Positions 16,824 through 25,748 of a DNA stretch of 64,000 nt are shown here, in pieces. The stretch spans positions 5,391-69,390 of the forward strand of contig CAZPQQ010000009.1 in assembly GCA_964588665.1 (NCBI GenBank). Direction: 5' to 3'. The stretch comes from UBA2160 sp964588665. Lineage in GTDB: Bacteria > Chloroflexota > Dehalococcoidia > Lucifugimonadales > UBA1123. Every line of letters starts with the position of its first letter. The stretch's first letter is position 1. A program made the translations under genes and the position numbers. The notes below the pieces were generated by a model, which saw only the letters and a list, made by a program, of their open reading frames with translations, was not told where the DNA came from and searched no databases.

Positions 16824-16930
16824 GGGGGCTCTCCTGGTGTCGTGGGTGGGGTCCATGACGACGATTGTACCGTACGAATCTCGGCCCGCGCTCGCCCTTG
16901 ACCGCGGTGGCGAGCGGCGCCAATTCGTGG

Positions 16931-17338
16931 CTACCGATCCAACGCCACGACTGGGATTATTCTTGTAGTCTTGGCTTGGTATTCGGCGAACTGGGGATAC
17001 ACGGCGGCCTGCCTGGCGTAGATCGTGTCGCGTTCTTCACCCGTGAGGACCGTCGCCTTGACCGACACGGTTTCCGCGCCGACCTCCACCGATGCGCCGG
17101 GGTTCGCAACTAGGTTGTGATACCAGTCCGGATTCGTCGGACCGCCCGCCTTTGAAGCGAAGACGAACATGCGATCGCCGTCGGGCAGGTACATCAACGG
17201 CTTCTCCCGTGCCTGGCCTGACTTCGCCCCTTTAGTCGTCAATATGAGCAGCGGAGAGCCTTCAAACGGCGCGCCGACCTTGCCTTCGTTTTCCCGAAAC
17301 TCCGCTATGATCTTGCTGTTGAAATCGTTCGTTGCCAA
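16931..17338 (-). CDS. Deazaflavin (F420)-dependent nitroreductase-family protein
   Basis: A 135-residue split-barrel protein of the Ddn family. The pattern is FEGSPLLILTTKGAKSG-(x)n-PLMYLPDGDRMFVFASKAGGPTNPDWYHNLVANP, given here in part: LLILTTKGAKSG and NPDWYHNLVANP. The family binds F420 or other flavins and reduces nitro- or unsaturated compounds. It sits upstream of the aldo/keto reductase and luciferase-like genes on the same strand, 107 bases away, which makes an F420-linked reductase group plausible but unproven. Confidence 0.85.
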   Translation of the reverse strand: MATNDFNSKIIAEFRENEGKVGAPFEGSPLLILTTKGAKSGQAREKPLMYLPDGDRMFVFASKAGGPTNPDWYHNLVANPGASVEVGAETVSVKATVLTGEERDTIYARQAAVYPQFAEYQAKTTRIIPVVALDR

Positions 17339-17597
17339 CGTGTCGCCTCCCCGTTCAGTGTCGTCTGGTCTTGTCGATGCGCTCTACCGGCGGCAGGCGC
17401 ACCGCCGAGTCTGCCGCCATACTAACACCCATCCGGCCCTCACGCTAAATTGTTCCTAACCATCTCCATCGGTCGAGGAAGAACGATCCTCCCGGGGATT
17501 GAAATACTGGGCATTGACACCAATAGACTATAGATTTCTGGCTGTAACCTAGTGTCCTATCTCCGAAATTCGCTCAACAATTGCGGACGGTCTACGA

Positions 17598-17689
17598 CCC
17601 TTCGACAGGCTCAGAGCCTGCCCTAAGATTTCCGAAAGGGCGAACGGAGCGGTGGGGTTCCCCCGTTCGTGGTGAGCCTGTCGAACCAC
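17598..17689. repeat. Interspersed repeat family A, complete copy in a gene-free stretch
   Basis: The copy has CCCTTCGACAGGCTCAGAG on the left and GTTCGTGGTGAGCCTGTCG on the right, in the same order as the copy at 2697. It is followed by a tail, GTGCCGCTCAAGTGCACG and CAACGAACTTGCGAGTCGG, that recurs after the copies at 47854 and 59921. The rest of the 560-base gap 17339-17899 shows no gene. Confidence 0.85.
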
Positions 17690-17899
17690 AGTGCCGCTCA
17701 AGTGCACGTCTCGATATGTACAACGAACTTGCGAGTCGGGACACTAGCTGAGTTGGAACTCAGATGTCGTGCGCAATCAGTCGCGTCATCTCGCCTCCAG
17801 GCAATGTGTCCCATCCGACATTTCGAGGGCGTGACGTGTGGTAACCTTGCCCATTGAGACCACTGAAATCCGCAATATCACAATCTGAGGAGCCGACAG

Positions 17900-19579
17900 T
17901 TGTCGATAGTATTTGACATCGCGGACCGGTACATCGATAGAGTCGCTGCTCTGGATCCGGTCGCAGCCACGGCGTTTGGCGTACCGGGGCACGATCACGA
18001 GATGCCTGATTATTCGCCGGAGGGCGTTCGAGCCGAGGCCGACCTCGACAGATCCACGCTGTCAGAGCTCGACTCCGCGCCGGTCGGGGACGAGCGCGAT
18101 CGTGTGGCGCGCGAGATGATGACCGAAAGCCTTCGGCTCCAGCAGGACCGATTCGACGCTCGCGAGTATCTGCGCGGCCTGAGCATCCTCCACAGCCCGA
18201 TCCATTCGACGCGGATGGTGTTCGACTTCATGCCGCGTGAGTCCGAAGAGCACTGGAGCAACATCGCCGCCCGCATGGCGTTGGCACCGACGACACTCGA
18301 GAGTTACCAACGGACGCTGGACGAGGGACTGCGCCAGAGCATGGTCGCCAGCAAGCGGCAGGCGTCGGAGACGGCCGATCAGTGCGACGTCTGGAGCGGA
18401 AAGAACGCTGGTCAACCGTCCTTTTTCCAGGGATTGCTGGACGCGTTCGACGAGTCCGACGTCTCGTCCGAGCCGTTGCGCCGAGATCTGGCGAACGGCG
18501 TGGAATCGGCCAACAACGCAATGATCGCGACTGCCCGATACCTCCGAGAGACGTACGTGCCCGGTTCTGCGGAGCGCGACGCGGTGGGGGCAGACCGCTA
18601 TGCGCTGTCGGCCCGCGTATACAACGGCGTGGAGCTGGACCTTCGGCAGACCTACGATTGGGGCTGGGAGCAACTCGCCTGGGTCGAGGACGAGATGGCC
18701 GCAACCGCGGAGCGAATCCTGCTCGGGGGCGGAGTCGAGGCCGCCAAGGAGCTGCTGGAAACAGACCCTGCTCGCGCCGTCGACGGCGAGGACGAGTTCA
18801 GGCAGTGGATGCAAGACCTCCAGGACCGCACCATCGCCGAGTTGAATGGAATCCACTTCGACATCGCCGAGCCGGTCAAGCGCATCGAGGCGCTGATCGC
18901 GCCTCCCGGCGGTGCGTTGGCGATGTACTACACGCCGCCGTCAGAAGACTTCAGCCGTCCTGGGCGGACGTGGTATCCCACGGGCGGCAAGACGCGGTTT
19001 CCGCTGTGGGGAGAGGTCTCCATCGCCTACCACGAGGGCGTGCCCGGCCACCACTTTCAGCTTGCCACCACCAACCACCTGTCGTCAGAGCTGTCACGGT
19101 TTCAACGGCTCATGGGCGGGTCGTCCGGGTACGTCGAGGGCTGGGGATTGTACGCGGAACGCCTCATGGCCGAGTTGGGCTACCTGGAGAATCCGGACTA
19201 CTACCTCGGCATGCTGCGAGCTCAGGCCCTGAGGAGCGTGCGGGTCATCTTGGACATCGGAATGCACCTCGAACTGGCGATCCCGACCGGCCAAGGCTTC
19301 CATCCGGGCGAGACCTGGACGCCGGAGCTGGGGCTGGAGTTCATCAACCTCAAAAGCCACTTCCCTGCCGATTTCGTGGCCAGCGAGATCAGCCGGTACC
19401 TGGGACTCCCTGGCCAGGCGATCAGCTACAAGGTCGGTGAACGAGCCTGGCTCGACGCCCGCGCCGCCGCCAAGGAGCGCCAGGGCGCGGCATTCGACCT
19501 GAAACAGTTCCACACCCGAGCGCTGGACCTCGGCCCCATGGGTCTGGCTCAGATGCAGCGAGAGCTGGCGCGGGTGTAA
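17900..19579 (+). CDS. DUF885-family putative metallopeptidase
   Basis: A 559-residue, mostly helical protein without a signal peptide. It carries the family motif in IAYHEGVPGHHFQ, an HExxxxHH-like zinc site, followed by GSSGYVEGWGLYAE with a conserved Glu. It ends with GQAISYKVGERAWLDAR. DUF885 proteins are distantly related to M32 carboxypeptidases; peptide hydrolysis is inferred from the fold. The start is a TTG with GAGGAG eight bases upstream. It is convergent with the DUF7689 gene. Confidence 0.85.
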   Translation: MSIVFDIADRYIDRVAALDPVAATAFGVPGHDHEMPDYSPEGVRAEADLDRSTLSELDSAPVGDERDRVAREMMTESLRLQQDRFDAREYLRGLSILHSPIHSTRMVFDFMPRESEEHWSNIAARMALAPTTLESYQRTLDEGLRQSMVASKRQASETADQCDVWSGKNAGQPSFFQGLLDAFDESDVSSEPLRRDLANGVESANNAMIATARYLRETYVPGSAERDAVGADRYALSARVYNGVELDLRQTYDWGWEQLAWVEDEMAATAERILLGGGVEAAKELLETDPARAVDGEDEFRQWMQDLQDRTIAELNGIHFDIAEPVKRIEALIAPPGGALAMYYTPPSEDFSRPGRTWYPTGGKTRFPLWGEVSIAYHEGVPGHHFQLATTNHLSSELSRFQRLMGGSSGYVEGWGLYAERLMAELGYLENPDYYLGMLRAQALRSVRVILDIGMHLELAIPTGQGFHPGETWTPELGLEFINLKSHFPADFVASEISRYLGLPGQAISYKVGERAWLDARAAAKERQGAAFDLKQFHTRALDLGPMGLAQMQRELARV

Positions 19580-19596
19580 GTGGATTCGATCGTCAG

Positions 19597-20043
19597 CTAC
19601 TCTCCATCCGTCGAGCGACGAAGAAATGTTCGGGCCGATCCGTAACTCGGTCCTTCCAGAGCATCGACCGTGTCATGCTCGATTTCTTCCCGTTCGCCCA
19701 ATTTGCTGGCCCATCGTCCGTCGGCCAGTTGCCTGGCGGCATGAGTGTAGTCGCCGGCGTGTGACGCATAAACAGCAATCTTCTCGAAGCCCTGTTCGAG
19801 ATCGGACGTTTCGCAAGGCTCGAATCCAAGTTCTTGGAAAACGGCCACAAGGGTGTTGACGGAATAGTCGTCGACGGGAAATCCGGGCGGCCAGTAGTGC
19901 CCCGTTTTGCCCGATGGTTCCCACCATCGCGATTCGTCACCGACCGAACAAGCGATGCAGTTGTAAGAGGAGTCTTCCGGGCTGGTGTCCTGATATCGAT
20001 TTCCGATCAGGTTTGGAAAGTATCGTTCTCGCGGCAAGTCCAA
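19597..20043 (-). CDS. DUF7689-family protein
   Basis: About 148 residues with a conserved, compact pattern: YNCIACSVGDESRWWEP, HYWPPGFP, ELGFEPC, EKIAVYASHAGDYTHAARQL and GRWASKLGEREEIEH. This resembles DUF7689, a small soluble domain found in many bacteria. Its biochemical role is unknown. The start is uncertain: the TTG at 20043 follows the stop codon of the upstream partner by one base, which suggests translational coupling. Confidence 0.72.
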   Translation of the reverse strand: MDLPRERYFPNLIGNRYQDTSPEDSSYNCIACSVGDESRWWEPSGKTGHYWPPGFPVDDYSVNTLVAVFQELGFEPCETSDLEQGFEKIAVYASHAGDYTHAARQLADGRWASKLGEREEIEHDTVDALEGPSYGSARTFLRRSTDGE

Positions 20044-20044
20044 A

Positions 20045-20413
20045 TCACGTTCTCTGAGGCAAGTTTCCCTTTGCCCGACCCCAGGTTATCCATCGCTCCT
20101 TGAGTTCCTTCAGGTTCATGCTCCCATTATCTTCTATCGGATTGTGGCCGAGTATCGCTTCAAGCGCGTTATCCCAGTGGTCGCCGTGCCGCTCAAGATC
20201 CGTGAGGATGAGAGGGATCGCTTGCTCGCCCAGTTCGGTAATCTCGCGGTAAGCTGGGTGCGCGATCTTCTTTACGTCCACCGAGTACATCCCTGTTCCG
20301 TCTCGCCAGATCTTCGCCAGTCGTTTGAATCTTTTGCGGACGATGCGTTCATCGGTCGAGTTCGCCTGCACTGCCGATTCTCGTTGGTCTGAAGTCATGT
20401 GTTCTTCGGTCAA
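20045..20413 (-). CDS. Conserved hypothetical partner of the DUF7689 protein
   Basis: A 122-residue, charged helical protein. The core is AHPAYREITELGEQAIPLILTDL (shown in part as HPAYREITELGEQAIP), then HWDNALEAILGHNPI and ERWITWGRAKG at the C-terminus. The pattern resembles small proteins of unknown function with an HPAY and a WGR end. It is immediately upstream of the DUF7689 gene and coupled to it. A two-component unit such as toxin and antitoxin is one possibility. The sequence alone does not show this. Confidence 0.65.
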   Translation of the reverse strand: MTEEHMTSDQRESAVQANSTDERIVRKRFKRLAKIWRDGTGMYSVDVKKIAHPAYREITELGEQAIPLILTDLERHGDHWDNALEAILGHNPIEDNGSMNLKELKERWITWGRAKGNLPQRT

Positions 20414-20536
20414 TTAAGCCCTCTTTCGAGCCAAGGCCTTCGGCGATCTGCGGTGGGTCCCACTCTGCGCGCACTCGTTCCGTCTGACGACTAAAACAAG
20501 CACCGGTCTGTAGATTGTACCGTTTTCAGCAAAGCC

Positions 20537-20854
20537 TTACTTCCACTCGGCGTCGGTGGGCCAGATGTTGTGGGCTTCGCCGGCGTCGAGCAGCGGCGTG
20601 TCTTCGCGCCAGTCTGCGACGGCGTTGAGCCACTTTGTGAAGTGCGGCGCCTCGCAATGGGCCTGGAAGGCGTCGGCATCGACGTAGACCTCGTAGAGCC
20701 AGATGCGGTTCTCGTCGGCGCCGTCCTGGATCACGTCGAAGCGTAAGCAACCCGGCTCGTTTTCCACCGAACCTCGGGCGTCGCCGATCATCTCTTCAAC
20801 GAACCTGTCTTTGAAGCCGGACTTGATCTGGATGGGCGCCAATATGACGTACAT
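20537..20854 (-). CDS. ABM-domain monooxygenase-like protein
   Basis: A 105-residue dimeric alpha-beta barrel protein of the antibiotic-biosynthesis-monooxygenase family (YgiN-like). The pattern is VILAPIQIKSGFKDRFVEEM, then NEPGCLRFDVIQD, WLYEVYVDADAFQAHCEAPHFTKW. These cofactor-free enzymes oxidise quinols or aromatic substrates, or act as small accessory proteins. The gene stands alone, 55 bases upstream of nothing recognisable on its 3' side, and 55 bases after the aminotransferase stop-side gene on its 5' side. Confidence 0.82.
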   Translation of the reverse strand: MYVILAPIQIKSGFKDRFVEEMIGDARGSVENEPGCLRFDVIQDGADENRIWLYEVYVDADAFQAHCEAPHFTKWLNAVADWREDTPLLDAGEAHNIWPTDAEWK

Positions 20855-20909
20855 TCTTTCGGGCCTATCTGCCGGCGGCAGTCACTGCCTTGAAGAACCG
20901 GCGACTCGC

Positions 20910-22106
20910 TTAGTCCTCCGCCAACGCGTCGCTGGCGGCAGCGACCGCGGCGCCTGAGGCGACCTCAAACCCAACCCGAGGAAGGATGCCCTCCAGGGCC
21001 GACAGAACCGCCAGCACGTATTCGGGGCGGCTGGAGTCTCCCATTAGGCCGATGCGCCAGGCTTTGCCCGCGAACGCTCCCAGGCCGCCGCCGATCTCGA
21101 TGCCGTGCTCTCGCAAGAGCATCGTTCTGACCGTCGCGTCGTCGACGCCGTCCGGGACCCAGACCGGGGTTATCTGCGGCAGGCGATAGCCGTCGGGCGC
21201 CAACAGGTCCAGGTTCAGGGCGGCCAAGCCAGCTCGCAACGCGCGGGCGTTCTTCTCGTGCCTGGCATACCTGACGTCGAGGCCTTCCTCGAGCACGACT
21301 CGCAAGCCTTCGCGCAAGGCGAGAATCATGCTGACGGGCGCGGTGTGATGGTAGACCCTGTCGAATCCCCAGTAGTTGGCGTTGAGAGCCAAGTCCAGGT
21401 ACCACGACGCGGGTTTCGTCTTTCGGTCCTTGATGGATTGGAGGGCTTTGGGACTCAACGCCACGGGGGACAGACCCGGTGGCGTGCCGAGGCACTTCTG
21501 GGTTGCGCTGTAGCAGTAGTCGATGCCCCACTCATCGAACTCCATCGGATTGCCGCCGAGCGACGTCACGGCATCGACCATGAACAACGCGTCGTGCTCT
21601 TTGGCCAGCTTAGACAACTCGGTCAGCGGCTGGCTTATGCCCGTGGACGTCTCCGCATGGATGGCGGTCACCAGTTTGACGTCGCCATGCTTTTCGAGCG
21701 CCTCTTGCAGCATCTCCGGCGGGAACGGCTTTCCCCAATCGGCGCGCAGCGGGATCACGTTGGCGCCGACTCGCTCCGCCATGTCCACCATTCGTTCACA
21801 GAAGAATCCGTAGACGCACATGACCACGGTGTCTCCCGGCTCGAGAAAGCTGGAGATGCCCGCCTGCATGCCGGCGGTGCCCGTGCCGGAAAGCGCAAAA
21901 GTTGCCGCGTCCTCGGTCTTGAACACGCGTTTGAGCAGATCGGAAACTTCTTGCATGATAAGAACGAAGTCCGGGTCCAGGTATCCGATCATAGGCTGCA
22001 TCATCGCCTGGAGCACTCTGGGATTGGCCATGCTTGGTCCAGGCCCGAGCAAAATCCTTGGCGGGACAGATGGAATTGCTGACTCGGGCAACGGCATGTC
22101 GGTCAT
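20910..22106 (-). CDS. Class-V aminotransferase (alanine/serine--glyoxylate type)
   Basis: A 398-residue fold-type I PLP enzyme. LLGPGPSMANPRVLQAM is the typical start of alanine-glyoxylate and serine-glyoxylate aminotransferases. SGTGTAGMQAGISS is the cofactor loop, FMVDAVTSLGG holds the pyridine Asp, and YSATQKCLGTPPG carries the Schiff-base Lys. The C-terminal GKAWRIGLMGDSS is also family-typical. It transfers an amino group to glyoxylate, probably linking photorespiration-like C2 or purine metabolism to serine. The C-terminal 20 residues are Ala-rich and not conserved. Confidence 0.87.
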   Translation of the reverse strand: MTDMPLPESAIPSVPPRILLGPGPSMANPRVLQAMMQPMIGYLDPDFVLIMQEVSDLLKRVFKTEDAATFALSGTGTAGMQAGISSFLEPGDTVVMCVYGFFCERMVDMAERVGANVIPLRADWGKPFPPEMLQEALEKHGDVKLVTAIHAETSTGISQPLTELSKLAKEHDALFMVDAVTSLGGNPMEFDEWGIDYCYSATQKCLGTPPGLSPVALSPKALQSIKDRKTKPASWYLDLALNANYWGFDRVYHHTAPVSMILALREGLRVVLEEGLDVRYARHEKNARALRAGLAALNLDLLAPDGYRLPQITPVWVPDGVDDATVRTMLLREHGIEIGGGLGAFAGKAWRIGLMGDSSRPEYVLAVLSALEGILPRVGFEVASGAAVAAASDALAED

Positions 22107-22193
22107 ACGTATCTCCTTACAAGTACTGTGGCGCCGACAACGACGGCGCGGTCCGAGCGTCTAGCGCCGGACCGCCGAAGAAATCAGGCGCGT

Positions 22194-23666
22194 CTATTTT
22201 CGATTGTATCGATCGTCGAAGCGAACGATGTCGTCTTCGTCCAGGTATGAACCCGACTGGACTTCGATGATTTCGAGCGGGATGCTGCCCGGATTTTCCA
22301 GGCGGTGGTGCGTGCCCAGCGGCACATCGGTCGACTGGTTCTCGTATAGGTGGAAAACCTCTTCGCCCTTGGTGACTTTCGCGGTCCCGTGCACCACGAT
22401 CCAGTGCTCCGCGCGGTGATAGTGCATCTGCAGTGAGAGCGCCGCGCCGGGGTTGACCGTGAGTCTTTTGACTTGAAAGCCGGACCCCGAGTCCAGCGTC
22501 TCGTAAGTTCCCCAAGGCCTGTGGACTTTTAGGTGGTTTTCCTGTTCGGGTCGGCCCAACTCTTTGAGTCGGGCAACGAGATCTTTAACCTCTTCGACGA
22601 CGTCGTGGTGGGCGACGAGGACCGCGTCGGCAGTCTCCACGACGATTACGTTGTCGAGGCCGACCGCCGCCACCAGACGATGCTGACCGATGACAAGCGA
22701 ATTGCTCATGCCGCTGGCGTAGACGTCCCCTCGGATTACGTTGCCTCTGGAATCCCTGTCACTCACGTCAAACAGCGCCGACCAGGCGCCTACGTCCGAC
22801 CAGCCCGCGTCCAACGGAACGACCACCGGTGTCGTGGCGTCGGCATCGAGGTTGCCCGCGATCTTCTCCATCACGGCATAGTCGATGGACTCGGATGGGC
22901 AGTCGTTGAACAGATCTGCATCAGGTCGGAGAAAATCTCCGTCGCGAACGCCTTTGTCATGCGCGCCTCTGCAGGCTTCAACGATGTCATCCCGGAAGCG
23001 CGTGATGTTCTCCATCCACACCGAGGCCCGCATGACGAACATGCCGCTGTTCCACAGGTATTGCCCACTCTGAAGCATCTCGAGAGCCCTGGCGTCATCG
23101 GGCTTTTCTTCGAACGCTTCGAGCAGATGAGGCTCGGAGTTCGCAGCGGTCCGCTGATCTTCCGGAGAATGAGGCGCGCCCATCTTGATGTATCCGTAAC
23201 CTGTTTTAGGCGCCGTGGGCACGACGCCGAATGTCACCAGGCAGCCCTGTTCGGCAAGCCTGCCGGCGATCTCCACCGACTGATGAAATGCGTCAACGTC
23301 CGTGATTACAGCATCGGCGGGCAAGACCAGCATGACTGGATCGTCGCCGGCCGCGTCGCCGGAGGTGAGGGCCAACGCCGCCAGTGTCAACGCCGGAGCG
23401 GTGTTCCTTCCGGCGGACTCCAGGATGATATCGGACGGCGTCTTGTCGATCTGGCGAGCATGCTCTGCTGTGAGAAAACGGTGTTCTTCGTTGCAGACGA
23501 CTATCGGCGCGGTCAGATTCTCCAGCCCGTCCAGTCGAAGGAGGGTCTCTTGAATCATCGAATGTTCGCCCGTCACCGACAGGAACTGCTTCGGATAGTG
23601 CTCGCGAGAAAGCGGCCACAAGCGTGTGCCCGAACCACCGGCGAGAATCACGGGATGCAGTGCCAT
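22194..23666 (-). CDS. manC: Mannose-1-phosphate guanylyltransferase / mannose-6-phosphate isomerase
   Basis: A 490-residue bifunctional enzyme. The nucleotidyltransferase domain begins ILAGGSGTRLWPLSRE with the PKQFL motif, and DAGWSDVGAWSALFD follows. The cupin isomerase domain starts at HRPWGTYETLDSG and has the metal-binding pattern MHYHRAEHWIVVHGTAKV. It makes GDP-mannose for surface polysaccharide or glycan synthesis. It lies 87 bases upstream of the aminotransferase; a stem of eight pairs at 22148-22175 lies between them, but without a U-tract. Confidence 0.93.
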   Translation of the reverse strand: MALHPVILAGGSGTRLWPLSREHYPKQFLSVTGEHSMIQETLLRLDGLENLTAPIVVCNEEHRFLTAEHARQIDKTPSDIILESAGRNTAPALTLAALALTSGDAAGDDPVMLVLPADAVITDVDAFHQSVEIAGRLAEQGCLVTFGVVPTAPKTGYGYIKMGAPHSPEDQRTAANSEPHLLEAFEEKPDDARALEMLQSGQYLWNSGMFVMRASVWMENITRFRDDIVEACRGAHDKGVRDGDFLRPDADLFNDCPSESIDYAVMEKIAGNLDADATTPVVVPLDAGWSDVGAWSALFDVSDRDSRGNVIRGDVYASGMSNSLVIGQHRLVAAVGLDNVIVVETADAVLVAHHDVVEEVKDLVARLKELGRPEQENHLKVHRPWGTYETLDSGSGFQVKRLTVNPGAALSLQMHYHRAEHWIVVHGTAKVTKGEEVFHLYENQSTDVPLGTHHRLENPGSIPLEIIEVQSGSYLDEDDIVRFDDRYNRK

Positions 23667-23863
23667 TTGTACCTCGATACTATGTATCCGAGCGGGACGG
23701 CGCTGTGCGGAACGAGGGCGTTCGCGCCACTCACCGGATGATTATATGGGCGCGAGTAGGGAGGGTCAATGACGGCAGCGTTCCCACGGCGGGTCGCGTT
23801 CTGCCAGACGTTAGGCCGAACATCAGTTAACTATTTTGGAACTGTCACTGTTGGAATCGCTAA

Positions 23864-23892
23864 TTGATTGAACTTGGGAGTCCTGGTAACAT
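23864..23892 (+). promoter_or_regulatory. Possible promoter upstream of the histidine kinase
   Basis: TTGATT at 23864-23869, 17 bases, and TAACAT at 23887-23892 with a TGG extension. It lies in the AT-richer part of the 502-base gap 23667-24168, which otherwise holds no recognisable gene. The match is moderate and the distance to the start codon is 280 bases. Confidence 0.35.
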
Positions 23893-24168
23893 TCGAATAT
23901 GGATCGGGCGATACCAGGGGTAGACACCGGTTTGCAGACGGGTTATTAACGCAAATCGGTCCGTGGCATCGACGTTGGCATCGAAGCGATCTACGCATTC
24001 GGGATTCCCAAATCGGATGTCCCGGCGCTCGACCGATCCGTTTCACCTCCGCGGATACGCTGTCATCCACTTGGAGATGCATCTTGAGGAGCACTCGACG
24101 CTGGCAGGAATCGAGCTACGTGCACCACTGGCCTGAGGCCGGACAAAAGCCAAGAATCGGAACGCGAG

Positions 24169-25698
24169 TTGACGGGGCCTAGGATCGACTTCCGGGGCAT
24201 CGTCTACAGCGTCCCCTTCGGCGTTGTGCTGTGCCGAGACTCAGACTACCGCATCGTGTTTTCGAACCGGGCGTTCTATTCGGCGTTGGGCTATTTTTCC
24301 GCTGAAGACGTCGCTGGAACCCCTTTGACTCAACTCGTTCATCCCGAAGATCGCGTGATGGTCGATGATCGATTGCGTCTCATTTTGGAGTCTGGCGCCA
24401 CGGTTTCGGCCTGCCGCGCCAGGCTCCTCGGGCAGGCGGGCAGAGTGGCTCTCGTAGACATCTCGGCCGTGGGCGTCGTGGACTTCGAAGGCGTTCGGGC
24501 GATCGTCGTCGGGGCGAAAGACGTCACCGAAGAGCAACGACTGGTTCGTCGGGATCTCCAAGCCGACAAGATGGAAACCGTCGGCAGACTCGCCGGAGGA
24601 ATCGCCCATGACTTCAACAACCTGCTGACGGCGATTATTGGCTTCGCGCATCTGAGCATGTTGACCGAGGGCGTCGACGAACGTACGGTCGAGTTGATCG
24701 GCGAGATACAGACAGCGGCCGACCGCGCTGCCCATCTCACGGGGCAGCTATTGGCATTCTCGCGAAAAGAGATGCTCATCCCGCAGGTCCTCGACCTGAA
24801 CGACCTACTCCTCGACACGGAGCATTCGATACGCGACTTTGCGGGCGAAGACATCGATCTGAGGCTCGATTTGGGCAACGTGGGATTCGTAGCAGTCGAT
24901 CCCGACCACATGATTCAGGCACTCCTGGCGATGATCGGCAATTCCCGCGGCACCGTGCCGAACGGGGGCACGATCACGATCAGCACCGAGAACGTCACCC
25001 TCGACGACGCCCACGCATTCCGCGACGCCGACGCGGGGCACGGGCCGCACGTGCTCATGAGAATCTCCGACGACGGGACGGGCATTCCCGCCGACGCGCT
25101 GCCGCACGTGTTCGAGCCGTTTTTCACCACCAAACCCGTGGGCGAAGGAACTGGCCTGGGACTGTCGACGTGCCATGGGATGATCGCCCAGAGCGGCGGC
25201 CACATCCTGTGCGACAGTGAAATCGGCTCCGGCACAACCTTTAGCATCTTCCTTCCAAGGGTGGAGCACACTGCCAGCCAGGGAAGCATCTTCGATCAGC
25301 CGATGCAGCCGCAGCGAAGCCGCGAGACCGTGCTTGTCGTCGACGGCGATCTGAACGCCAGAACTGAGACGGTGCGGGGATTGCAGCAACTCGGTTACAT
25401 GGTGCTGGCAGCGCCCAACGGCGAACGGGCGCTGATCGTCGCGGAGAATCACACAGCTTCAATTGAGCTGCTCTTGACTGAAGGAACCATGCCCGATATG
25501 ACTGGCGCGTTATTGACCGAGCGGCTCCGTCAGACCTATCCCAACATGAAGGTGCTGTATACCGTCGACCGTGCCGAGCAGTCGGAGACCGCGATCGACG
25601 TCACGCAAATGATATTGGAGAAGCCGTTCGCACCGGGAGCGCTCGCAAGCATGGTCCGCCAAACACTCAGCGCCGCAAACGGCGTCGGAGGCGATTAG
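24169..25698 (+). CDS. Hybrid PAS sensor histidine kinase with a C-terminal receiver domain
   Basis: A 509-residue cytoplasmic kinase with no membrane segment. A PAS domain covers about residues 10-120 (FSNRAFYSALGYF, LVHPEDR). The dimerisation box GGIAHDFNNLLTAI carries the phospho-accepting His. The ATPase domain shows ISDDGTGIP, FEPFFTTKPVGEGTGLGLSTC and SGTTFSIFLP. A receiver-like domain covers about residues 385-505, but its phospho-acceptor position reads LLLTEGTMPDM, Glu instead of Asp; the Lys of LEKPF is kept. The receiver may therefore be locked or degenerate. The start is a weak TTG. Confidence 0.88.
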   Translation: MTGPRIDFRGIVYSVPFGVVLCRDSDYRIVFSNRAFYSALGYFSAEDVAGTPLTQLVHPEDRVMVDDRLRLILESGATVSACRARLLGQAGRVALVDISAVGVVDFEGVRAIVVGAKDVTEEQRLVRRDLQADKMETVGRLAGGIAHDFNNLLTAIIGFAHLSMLTEGVDERTVELIGEIQTAADRAAHLTGQLLAFSRKEMLIPQVLDLNDLLLDTEHSIRDFAGEDIDLRLDLGNVGFVAVDPDHMIQALLAMIGNSRGTVPNGGTITISTENVTLDDAHAFRDADAGHGPHVLMRISDDGTGIPADALPHVFEPFFTTKPVGEGTGLGLSTCHGMIAQSGGHILCDSEIGSGTTFSIFLPRVEHTASQGSIFDQPMQPQRSRETVLVVDGDLNARTETVRGLQQLGYMVLAAPNGERALIVAENHTASIELLLTEGTMPDMTGALLTERLRQTYPNMKVLYTVDRAEQSETAIDVTQMILEKPFAPGALASMVRQTLSAANGVGGD

Positions 25699-25748
25699 CC
25701 GCTCTTTTTATGGCCGCCGCCGGGAGAGCGTCGGCTCACGGATTCAGG

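Noticed and set aside
17514..17545. Promoter from TTGACA at 17514
   Set aside because: No acceptable -10 box lies 16-18 bases downstream, and the next gene begins 380 bases away.
22148..22175. Terminator between manC and the aminotransferase
   Set aside because: Eight pairs with a 12-base loop but no U-tract on either strand; left as a possible structure only.
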